The notes beneath the pieces are model-generated. The model was given only the letters and a program-made list of their open reading frames with translations. It made no database searches and was not told the DNA's origin. Below are positions 10,211 through 20,635 of a stretch of DNA of 53,139 nt, piece after piece (the stretch's first letter is position 1; each line of letters opens with the position of its first letter). Origin of the DNA: Obelidium mucronatum. Lineage: Eukaryota; Chytridiomycota; Chytridiomycetes; Chytridiales; Chytriomycetaceae. The position numbers were made by a program, and so were the translations under genes. The stretch covers positions 1 through 53,139 of the forward strand of contig JAIVFH010000196.1 in NCBI GenBank assembly GCA_025765595.1. The letters are read 5' to 3'.

Positions 10211-11763
10211 CCCCCTCCTGAAGCGGACACATCAAATGACTCAGAAGACGTCGAAAATGCTATTGAATCCATGTTGGACCTTTTCCAAGAAGTGGAGAGT
10301 TTTAGTTCAAGTATCTTTCTTGCGGACGCTGCAGAGTTCTCTGGGAACGAGGAGCTTTGTGATGTCTGTCAGTGGTTGGAATTCCAGACCTATCGAGATG
10401 GATTAAAGCAACAACAGCGGGAGCGAATTCGAGCATCAGCAGTGAAGTTCTTCATTCTCAATGGATTTCTCTTTCGACGCGGGGAACATGCTGGAGACTA
10501 CCCGAGACGAGTTGTTGGGAACATTGAACAGCAATTGCGGATAATAAAAGAAGCACATGAGGGCTTCGGGGGTGGTCACTATTCTGCAAACCCGACGTAT
10601 CTGAAGTTGAGGGCGAAGTACTACTGGAAAGGAAAGCAGAAGGATGTACGCGAATTCTGCGAAAAGTGTCTCCAATGTTTGTATCATTCCCAGAAACGTG
10701 TTTACAAACCTGCAAGACCCTCAAAATCGCCTTTCTCTATCTGCATGGTCTGGTCTGGGGATGCCATAGTTATGCCTTATGGGAAACATGGAAAGCGCTA
10801 TTTGTTCCATCCGGAAGAGGCTCTGTCTTTGTGGCCTGAGGCGACCTTGTTTAAATTCAAGAAGCTAATGCCAATTATGGAGTGGGTAGTGAAAGATGTC
10901 TTCATGCGCTTTGGTATGCCAATGGTTGTTCTGGTCGATAATGCCGAATTCACATCTGAAGAGGCTAGGGACGTTAGCCTGAAACTTGGATTCCAGATTC
11001 ACGCTATCGCGCCTCATAATCACAAGGCTCCGGCAGTTGAGCGTGGGCATGCTCCATTGGTCAAGTCTATTGCAAAATTGTGTCTCACCGAACCAAAAGA
11101 GTGGCCTGAGCATGTCACGTCAAGTCTTTTTGCTAAACGTATCAGTTGTACTAACCGCGGATATTCCCCGTATAATATCATGTTTGGACAAGAGCCCATG
11201 TTCTCCATTGACTTTGCCGCAGAATCCTATTTCTCGCAGTTATGGAAAGACGGAATGTCGACGGAGGAACTGCTGCTGAGTCGTATGCTACAACTTGAGA
11301 ACAAGGAATACATTGTAGCCTCATCACGCGAAAGAGTGGATATTTCGAGATACAAGTCTAGTTTGGAATACAATCTTTGACACAAAGGATCCTTGCGCCT
11401 GGAACCATTAAAAGTGAATGACTGGGTTTTAGTTTACAACTCGAATCTTGATCGTCAGTGGGGCTGAAAGCTTGAGAAAACATTCATGGGACCTTTTGTC
11501 ATTTATGATGTTCTGGATGGAAGCTACTTGCTACGGGAGCTTGATGGAACAACTTTTAAAAGACCATTCATCCCGGTTCCGTTGCAATCAGATTTTGTTG
11601 ATGAAATGGCACATTTGTCCAAATCCCCTGATCCCACTTTGCAAGCCATTCTCTCTTCTACAACTATTGAGCTGTCGGATTATTTGCCTTTCAAGAATTC
11701 TGCTGATGGTCCTCCAGAAATCTATGAAGTTGGAATGCTACAGATGTGGGAACGTCAAGGGAC
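10211..11763 (+). CDS. Integrase of the gypsy-type element
   Basis: The frame is continuous with the RNase H end (10022-11380). The zinc-binding H2C2 module is visible: AHEGFGGGHY, about 28 residues of helix, then CEKCLQC. The catalytic core has an Asp in WSGDAIVM, a second in VLVDNAEF, and a Glu in APAVERGH 34 residues later, a D,D-35-E-like spacing. After a frame break at 11380 the C-terminal SH3-like part continues at 11486-11763 (GPFVIYDVLDGSYLLREL). Integrases of this type insert the cDNA and make short target duplications, matching the CTGC duplication seen. The coding region runs straight into the foreign 1.28-kb element at 11764. Confidence 0.8.
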
Positions 11764-13049
11764 CATGTACTATGGCGAGCGGCACTCCTGATTCGGACCC
11801 TATTCGGACTCCTATTCGGAAAACAATTCGGAGTCCGATTAGGGCCCGATTAGGGCCCAATTTGGGTCCAATTCGGACTCCGAATCGGACTAGGCTGTCC
11901 GTTAGGCCTAACGGCACTCCAAACGGACTCCAATTGAGCTCCAAATGCGCTTCCAATTGGATTTACAGCTCCTAACAGCTTTTTCAGCCCATTGCTAATA
12001 GCAAGTTGATAGTCCTAGTCGGAAAGCTAGTCAAACACGGCTAGGGGTCCTACTAGGATCCCCGTTGGGACTCCAAATCTCAAAAACTTTGTGCATCTGG
12101 TGAGGTTTGAAGCCATCAGAAAATTTTTCTGAGCCTTCATCCTGAAATTTTCTGCCAAAAATTTCACTCAAATTGAAAAAGTTGTCGCCCAGTGCCCTCA
12201 ATGGGTTTAATGAATGACGTAATACAAACTTGTGTCACACATATGTTACAAATCATTATTATTCCATTGTTATTTCTATTTGACTGAGCTACCTTTTGAA
12301 TTCAAATCAAGTTAATTAATGCTTCAGATTTCACAATCAGGAATTTATTCACTACAAAATAAGTGGCTATGTTTGCATGCAATCAAGAATTAATATAAGT
12401 TGACATAGTGCAGTTTAGAAAAATGGCAGCGGCTTTGAAGATGATCTGGTGAGGCAAATATTCAAAGTTAGGCTTGTGTAATAAATTTTAAATTTTCTCT
12501 CTCAGGCACGTATTAAAATTGTCAAAAAACATGCAGGGTGAAAAATTGATGATGGGAAAAAAATTTGCCATGAAATTTTAATGGGGATGGAAATATGTGC
12601 AAGTGCAGATTGGAGAAAATTTTTATTTGATAATTACATTAAGTTAAAAATTCTCATAGTTTCTAAGTTTATATTGCAATGGAAGAGATTACTGCAGTAA
12701 AGTTGCTACAGTCAGCATCGTGAAGCCACGTAAATATTTGCTCTTGGTTGCTTTATGTTCTACGGTGCAAAGGGTCCTTATCGGTGGAAAACTCCCCATT
12801 AGGGCACCTAATGGCCCCATTAGGGCTCCTAATGGGTCCAATTGGTTTGCTATTAGGAGTGTAAAACGCTAGTAGCGCTCCTATTAGGAGCAAAAAATCC
12901 GATTCGGAGCAATGAAAAAACGCGTTTTTCAATCAGAATTCCTATTGGAGCTCCAATTGGGGCCAAATAGGCTCCAAATCACTCTCGGTCCGATTCGGAT
13001 CCGATTAGGAGTCCGAATCGGACCCCGAATAGGGCCCGAATCGGACCCC
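11764..13049 (+). mobile_element. Non-autonomous hAT-like element, copy A (3' end missing)
   Basis: This copy starts CATGTACTATGGCGAGCGGC and is the reverse complement of 14674-15957 over almost its full length. Its last part stops matching near 13049, and the terminal repeat expected there is absent; about 18 bases of unrelated sequence lead to the 3' LTR. It holds no ORF that could be a transposase. The outer 250 bases at each side are packed with degenerate GATTCGGA / TTAGGAGC words; the centre is AT-rich. It lies where the gypsy element's 3' untranslated region and polypurine tract would be. Confidence 0.75.
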
Positions 13050-13067
13050 TACTGAGCGATTGAAAAC

Positions 13068-13399
13068 TGTGGAGAGTCATTTAGAAAGTGGTCGGAAATG
13101 GAGTTTATTACGCATATTCTTAAGTCGTTATTTCAGCATTTATTATCATTATTGAAAAAGTTAAATAAATTGTCAGTTGTGCACCTCAAGAGCAACGTGC
13201 TTACAGCCAGACTTAATCACCAGCACATCGAAAACCGTACAGATTGTTCGTATCTAAATCAAATCTTATCGCTGGGATTTAAGCTCTTATCTGTGATCAC
13301 GCCTGACTTTTGTGTTGTCCTCATACTCACATTAGTTTAACCGATCGAACCCTCTATAAATCTCGTGGTTTTAGGTGGATTTCAAACCTACATTCCACA
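13068..13399 (+). repeat. 3' LTR of the gypsy-type element
   Basis: 332 bp, the same length as the 5' LTR with about five substitutions, followed directly by the CTGC target duplication (13400-13403). No clear polypurine tract precedes it, probably because the neighbouring element copy replaced that part. Confidence 0.95.
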
Positions 13400-14174
13400 C
13401 TGCTTGAGGATCTCTGGAAGTTCCTTACCTGTTGGATTTGTGCAAAGATTTGAATATTGATGTGACAACTAGAGACATACGCTCAGTCACTTTGCTTCTT
13501 CGCAGTGCAGGTTGCAAATCCAGAGAAATTAGGACTTAAAGGGTTCACAACGCTTGTAAGCAGAAAATTTCTTTTAAGGGGTGTTTGCAAAAAGTCAGAA
13601 TTTTTATTTGATTGCCAGAAAATTAGAAGAGGCTGTGTTCTTTGTTTCCAAATTTAAAATATTGGGGAATGACCAGACGATGTCAAACAAGCCAAAAGCA
13701 GACAGAATCTCATCGTGAGTCTGTCTGCAATCTGTACTGCTTACTAGGCATTAATCTGGCTTTGTGTCAATTCTTATTTTGCCTTCTTTTAGAGCGTCCA
13801 GAATTTGTGTTAGTTGATGAAATCAATTAGAGGAAAGAAAGCTTATTCTGGTTTTCAGGTGGACAACCATGACATGACAGCAGCCGAAAAATTAAATAAG
13901 TAAAACATGATTACTCAGGGCAAAAAACCCTTCTTGAGACAGTTGTGTTGTCTGGAGTTACTTTGCTTCCAAGTCAATTTTCCTTTAATTGCCAGGGAAG
14001 CAACAGCTTGAACAAGTCCATTTTCTAAAAATAGAACTATTAAAAACCCCCTTCTTAACCCTCAAACCATTTGAACAAAGTAGGAACATCTTTTCTATAA
14101 ATAGAACTACAAGGAATTGGTCGCCAACCCCCTCAAACTCCCCCTTAACATGACAGGTTGACAAGCAACCTGCA
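13400..14174. other. Remnant sequence between gypsy and copia pieces
   Basis: About 775 bases with only short ORFs. The first part continues the sequence interrupted by the gypsy insertion. The remainder contains two similar words (AAAATAGAACTAT at about 14026 and ATAAATAGAACTAC at 14098), each followed by a C-rich run ending AACCCCC or similar, suggesting a small degenerate direct repeat. No gene is supported. Confidence 0.4.
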
Positions 14175-14462
14175 ATGCCCTTGGCTATGTTCAGTGACAA
14201 TACAGCTTTTGTTGAGCAAGTGCGCGAGAACAAAAGAACTGAGGCTAGCAGGTGGATGAACCGAAGGTACTGGAAGGTGCGGGAATTCTACGAAGAAGGT
14301 GTGATTGATTGCAATCATATTCCCGGCCCTTTGAACGATTCTGATATTGGAACCAAACCGTTGGTTTGCCAAATCTTTGTCGGTCATCGAAGACGTACTG
14401 GTATGACATATTTACGTGTTCTCCGAGGAGAAGCGACTGAGAAACAGTTAGATGGTTGTTGA
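14175..14462 (+). pseudogene. Ty1/copia RNase H C-terminal fragment
   Basis: The 95-residue frame contains FSDNTAFVEQVRENKRTEAS, then WKVREFYEEGVIDCNHIPG and SDIGTKPL. This matches the end of copia-type RNase H, where the family has 'D...A...R.KHI.I..H.IRE....G.I...HI....N.AD..TK.L'. RT and the rest of RNase H are absent upstream. The TGA at 14460-14462 is followed about 100 bases later by a polypurine tract and an LTR-like TG start, the usual layout at a copia 3' end. Confidence 0.7.
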
Positions 14463-14558
14463 CCATAGTTTGCTTGGATGTTGTATCGGGGGAGTTTATC
14501 TAGACAGGCAGCTTTAATTGAAGTCTATTTAAATAAAGTACGGTTTATTGTTCAGAAC

Positions 14559-14673
14559 TGGGGGAGTGTTAGAATCTGTAGGTATGCGGAGCATGGCATT
14601 AGAGTTCTTAGGAAACACCCCCGTGTTTCAGAGTTCTGAAGGTATAAGTAGGAGGAAATGTCCTTCACCGGAA
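14559..14673 (+). repeat. Polypurine tract and start of a copia LTR
   Basis: TGGGGGAG at 14559-14566 is a typical polypurine tract and is followed by TGTTAGAATCTG at 14567, a standard copia-type LTR start. The LTR is interrupted after 14665 by the 1.28-kb element. The LTR end is not identified. Confidence 0.55.
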
Positions 14674-15957
14674 CAGCCCGGGGTCCGAGCGGCACGCGCG
14701 ATTCGGGGTCCGATTCGGGCCCTATTCGGGGTCCGATTCGGACTCCTAATCGGATCCGAATCGGCCTGAGAGCGATTCGGAGCCTATTTGGCCCCAATTG
14801 GAGCTCCAATAGGAATTCTGATTGAAAAAAACGCGTTTTTTCATTGCTCCGAATCGGATTTTTTGCTCCTAATAGGAGCGCTACTAGCGTTTTTCATTCC
14901 TAATAGCAAACCAATTGGACTCATTAGGAGCCCTAATGGGGTCATTAGGAGCCCTAATTGGGAGTTTTCCCCCGATAATGACCCTTCGCACCGGTGAACA
15001 TAAAAACAACCAAGAACAAATTATTCCGCTGCATGATACAGACTCTAGCAACTTTACTGCAGAAATCTCTTCCATTGGAATATAAACTTTTAACATAATT
15101 ATCAAATAAAAATTTTCTCCAATCTGCACTTGCACATATTTCCATCCCCATTAAAATTTCATGGCAAATTTTTTTCCCATCATCAATTTTTCACCCTGCA
15201 TGTTTTTTGACAATTTTAATACTTTCCTGAGAGAGAAAATTTAAAATTTATTACACAAGCCTAACTTTGAATATTTGCCTCACCAGATCATCTTCAAAGC
15301 CGCTGCCATTTTTCTAAACTGCACTATGTCAACTTATATTAATTCTTGATTGCATGCAAACATAGCTACTTATTTTGTAGTGAATAAATTCCTGATTGTG
15401 AAATCTGAAGCATTAAATAACTTGATTTGAATTCAAAAGGTAGCTCAGTCAAATAGAAATAACAATGGAATAATAATGATTTGTAACATATGTGTGACAC
15501 AAGTTTGTATTACGTCATTCATTAAACCCATTGAGGGCACTGGGCGACAACTTTTTCAATTTGAGTGAAATTTTTGGCAGAAAATTTCAGGATGAAGGCT
15601 CAGAAAAATTTTCTGATGGCTTCAAACCTCACCAGATGCACAAAGTTTTTGAGATTTGGAGTCCCAACGGGGATCCTAGTAGGACCCCTAGCCGCGTTTG
15701 ACTAGCTTTCCGACTAGGACTATCAACGCGCTATTAGCGATGGGCTGAAAAAGCCGTTAGGAGCTGTAAATCCAATTGGAAGCACATTTGGAGCTCAATT
15801 GGAGTCTGTTTGGAGTGCCGTTAGGCCTAACGGACAGCCCAGTCCGATTCGGAGTCCGAATTGGACCCGAATCGGGCCCTAATCGGACTCCGAATTGTTT
15901 TCCGAATAGGAGTCCGAATAGGGTCCGAATCGGGAGTGCCGCTTGCTATAGTACGTG
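14674..15957 (-). mobile_element. Non-autonomous hAT-like element, copy B (complete)
   Basis: 1,284 bp bounded by an 8-bp direct duplication CACCGGAA (14666-14673 and 15958-15965). The ends are inverted: CAGCCC...GAGCGGCAC at the left, and CACGTA...AAGCGGCAC as the reverse complement of the right. CA...TG ends and an 8-bp target duplication are known hAT-type features. No transposase is encoded. The sequence is the reverse complement of copy A at 11764-13049 with few differences, including a shared AT-rich core. It sits inside a copia LTR, so its insertion post-dates that element. Confidence 0.8.
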
Positions 15958-15965
15958 CACCGGAA

Positions 15966-16870
15966 AAGGGACGAACAAGCAGAGAAGTGTGCGCGTGCAT
16001 GATACTTCACCCTTGTCGCTTCTGCGGAAGTAAGCTCGTGCGCGAGCGACGTCCACCGCCCCTTCTCCTGAGAGTCATAAGCTGCCTCTTAGCCATGCAA
16101 CATCTAGCGGCTGTGATCGTCCGATGCTGCGTCACCTACCGATTATGATAAGTTATGAGCCCAAACTGCTCGGCTTTTGTGGTTATGTGCTTTGCGAATG
16201 CGCAGGCTGTTTGGCTTCTCTTTGTTGGCAAGATCAAAGCGTTTGATCGTTTCGCCTCAAAGTTTCAGGTGTTTCAAATGTAGTTATCACTGAGACTGGC
16301 GACGCCCTGTGGCGCCCTGATTGATCTGTGATCAGAATGAGTCCTTCGATGTCGTCACCAAGTTTAGTGGACGAGCGCCTTGGGGCGCCGAAGCGGTTGA
16401 CTTGTTTGTGATTTGACAGGACATCGATCAGCGCTCCGTAGCGTCGAGTTGCGGAATGCTCTGTGGATTTACGATCCTACTGATCATGCAGCGAAACGCT
16501 GCCGGTTTTTCGGTAGGTTTGCACCTGCGTGTGTTGTTGTGATGATAGTGGTGTTGCTAAATTTAGACCCACATGAGAGCGGACCCAACGTCGTTGAACT
16601 CATAATAGAATGCTTTCTTTATGTTTTAGTAGTTGTTTATTCAATAAATAGTTATCTCTAAGCTATGTAGTATGCAGAAAAGAGTATGGTTGGTTGGATT
16701 GTTGTATGCAATCATCACGTCCTCAGATGTGACGGCCTGCACCAAAATCGCTTTCGAAAGCGGATTTCAGGTGTTTAGGAGTATCTCTTGTGCTGAGATG
16801 ATTCCTAGGCTTCTGTCTATTGTTTGAATTTAACGCCGTCAGACGGCGTTATTGTTCTCCAAAACAAAGG
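15966..16870 (+). other. Probable remainder of the copia LTR and leader
   Basis: About 900 bases between the hAT-like copy and the copia gag start. It resumes the sequence interrupted at 14673. GC content is moderate and ORFs are short and motif-free. No tRNA primer binding site was recognised, so the LTR end cannot be fixed. Confidence 0.4.
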
Positions 16871-18088
16871 ATGTCAAAAGACCAAGACGCAAAGCCAGAG
16901 AATAAGCACATCCTCTTGAGTGATACTAACTATCCAGTCTGGAAACGTCTGACGTTGACAGAGATAGGTCAGTTGAAGAACTTTGGACGCAAAGTTTGTC
17001 CCATTCGTAAACAAGCGTTTGCCCAAACCTGCCGGAGGCGTTGTTGCAGCAACTCCCGTTGTTACCAGACGAAAGTGGGAAAATTATAGTGTCTGTCGCC
17101 AAAGAAGAGTCGGATGACGATGGCGACAACAACAATGAAGACGCGGAAGCTGTTGAAGGGGATGGAATCCCATCAGCTCAGATGATCAAAGAGTGGAAAG
17201 CAGCTTACCAACAGTTCGAACAGTTGGATAAGATCTGGCAGACACTAGATCACCGCGCAAAGGACGATGCAGATGTGGTTCAGACGACTATGCGAGCCAT
17301 CAGAAGTGGATTGACGAGGTCAATGCAAATTTCCTATTCTGGGTTTGCCACTACTGCTGAGTTATGGGCGGAACTTCAACGCACGAAGGATCCTGCTAAT
17401 CGCAAGATGGATAGTTCGGTCGTGGACGCGTATAAGGCACTAGCAATACGCGCAAATCAGTCTATTCCTGATTATATCAAGGAGATTCGCGACTTTGAAG
17501 ATAAGTGCACTTCTTTGGGTGAAACTCTTCATTTGGGATTCGACTCACAAAAGAAGGTGCACTTGCGGTTGGATCATCGATTCGCTCAGGCTGGTGATGG
17601 CCCTCAAAGTCCAGGAATATCTGTACATCGAAGAGTTGGAGCAGAAAATGGTGGATTTGTGGGACAGTTACGTTGAAGCAAACGAACGTAACGCTCCAGT
17701 CGCGAAGGTCACGATCACAGGGCATGCTGATAGAAAACAGCAAAGTATGGGCTCGCGACAACAGAAGAACGCTAAGAAATCACAGAAAGTGGCTTTGAAA
17801 CAACACAAGTTTCTGAAGTGCGATGACTGTTCTGGATTTCATAACCCAGAGTGGGAATGCGGTTCTTGTTGGGAATGCGGTGATACGGATCACTTCAGTT
17901 CTTCATGTCCTCAAAAGAAGAAGCATGTTAAAACCAACAGGGGAGGAGAAAAACCCAAGGGGACTCCCGCAATTCAGTCAAACATGGCAAAAAATGATGT
18001 TGGAATTGAACCTAAACATGTCAGGTTGGACGCCTGGGAATGGAATTCTCAGAAACGCTTGAGTGTTTATTGTTCCTTTTCTTCTTAA
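16871..18088 (+). pseudogene. Ty1/copia-type gag with zinc knuckle (frame-broken)
   Basis: It starts at ATG 16871 with a segment containing TNYPVWKRL, typical of the N-terminus of copia gag proteins. A shift near 17035 leads into the long frame 17041-17676, with an acidic Asp/Asn-rich insert and a helical gag body (WKAAYQQFEQLDKIWQTL). A second shift near 17590 leads to a C-terminal part carrying the zinc knuckle CWECGDTDHFSSSC (C-x2-C-x4-H-x4-C) and a basic tail. It would package element RNA. The two frame changes make this copy defective as written. It is followed by the protease piece; integrase and RT are absent. Confidence 0.75.
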
Positions 18089-18181
18089 AATTCAGTTTTT
18101 CTGGTTGTTTGTGATTGGGTTGTTTTGTTGTTGTTTTAGAAAAAATTGCATTGTTTTTTTCCATTGTATTGTTAAGAGACT

Positions 18182-18652
18182 TTGAAAGAAATGTCACAAC
18201 TCTACGAAGGGATTTTGGATCCTGGATGCAACAAGACGTTGATTCTGAATGCAGATTGGTTTGAATCCTTCAAGGAGGTATCAATCAACATTGGCGTCGC
18301 AAAGAAAGGCGCTTACCTGACAGGTACAAGGCAAGGTGTTGTTCATTTCGTTATAAATGGACATAGGATTACAATTCAAGACGCGATTTATTCTGTGGAT
18401 TATTCTACTACCTTATTCGCCGATGTTGATATACTTGCAAACAATCGCAATTGGGAATACAAGGTGGACTTGAGCGGAGCGGTTTTCTTTGATAAGAAGA
18501 CGCGTCAAGTCTTATTCAACGCGAAATTGGCACCTTCTAGATTGAAGATGTTGCAATTCGAGGTTGTAAATCGAGTTTTCGCAAACGCGGCTGACGAATC
18601 TGTATTGGCCAAAAACGCGGAGCTGGCAAACACAAAGTACAACAACAGTTAG
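18182..18652 (+). CDS. Copia-type aspartic protease fragment
   Basis: A 156-residue frame with ILDPGCNKTLI, which matches the copia protease active site (D-S/P-G-x-N/S/T), followed by an all-beta sequence containing GVVHFVINGHRITIQDAIY. This fits the protease at the start of copia pol. The frame ends where integrase would start, and no integrase or RT follows. Spacing to the gag piece is about 93 bases. Together they look like a truncated or non-autonomous copia derivative. Confidence 0.7.
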   Translation: MKEMSQLYEGILDPGCNKTLILNADWFESFKEVSINIGVAKKGAYLTGTRQGVVHFVINGHRITIQDAIYSVDYSTTLFADVDILANNRNWEYKVDLSGAVFFDKKTRQVLFNAKLAPSRLKMLQFEVVNRVFANAADESVLAKNAELANTKYNNS

Positions 18653-19191
18653 TCACACAAGTCGGTGCAATCCCCAAATGGAATTCATCAAATTGAGCAG
18701 GCAACGGTGCAATTGGGGGGGCTGTAAGAGTACGGTGCTTTTGGTATAGCTTGACAAGGAGCAGGAGTTAGATGGAGTTGCAGATGCTGATGGGATCATG
18801 GGAAGGAGGAAAAACAACTACCATCGACTAGAAATCAAGCGCAATGCAGCCAAGGATGACTCAAAAAGCCTGGCGTTGGGATTGTTGTAGGTTCTGGTAA
18901 TATAGCTGGATGTTGCACTATTGTCTTCCAGATAAAAAGCATCAACAACTCAACTACAATTGCCAGAATCGTTTATTTCAATTTGTAAACGCTAAAAATT
19001 CATATGATTAAGATTTGAAGAGGAGTTGGGGTTGGAGAAGGTTGGGAGCCAATCAAATTGTGTTTAGGGTGGGAGCCAATCAGATTGTGTTTAGGGTGGG
19101 AGGTCTGCTCAGACTCACAATTCGAAACGTGAGTAATAAAAGTATTAATTTTATACATGCAAGCACAATATTTGAAATATTTCAATTTATA
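18653..19191. other. Spacer between copia remnant and MT-A70 gene
   Basis: It contains GGGGGG at 18715-18720 followed by CTGTAAGAG (a possible polypurine tract and LTR start) and a 27-bp tandem repeat at 19044-19097. No gene is seen. This is the boundary between the repeat-rich left part and the gene-rich right part. Confidence 0.45.
19044..19097 (+). repeat. 27-bp tandem duplication
   Basis: GGGAGCCAATCAAATTGTGT plus TTAGGGT occurs at 19044-19070 and again at 19071-19097 with one A/G difference. It contains CCAAT. It lies beyond the 3' end of the MT-A70 gene, so a promoter role for that gene is unlikely. Confidence 0.8.
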
Positions 19192-20598
<1,407 letters not shown>

Positions 20599-20635
20599 CA
20601 ACTGTTTTCAAGTTTCAATAAAGCTCAATAAAGCG

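Larger units (their letters stand above)
3314..13399 (+). mobile_element. Complete LTR retrotransposon, Ty3/gypsy order, with an EEP endonuclease-like domain
   Basis: A 10,086-bp element bounded by two 332-bp direct LTRs (3314-3645 and 13068-13399) that differ at about five positions. The LTRs begin TGTGGA and end TCCACA. The target site CTGC is duplicated at 3310-3313 and 13400-13403. Coding order is gag, aspartic protease, EEP domain, RT, RNase H, integrase, all on the plus strand. RT before integrase places it in the Ty3/gypsy type. The internal 3' end is replaced or interrupted by an unrelated 1.28-kb element copy (11764 to about 13049). Reading frames are broken by single-base shifts and in-frame stops, so this copy is probably not autonomous. 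Confidence 0.9.
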
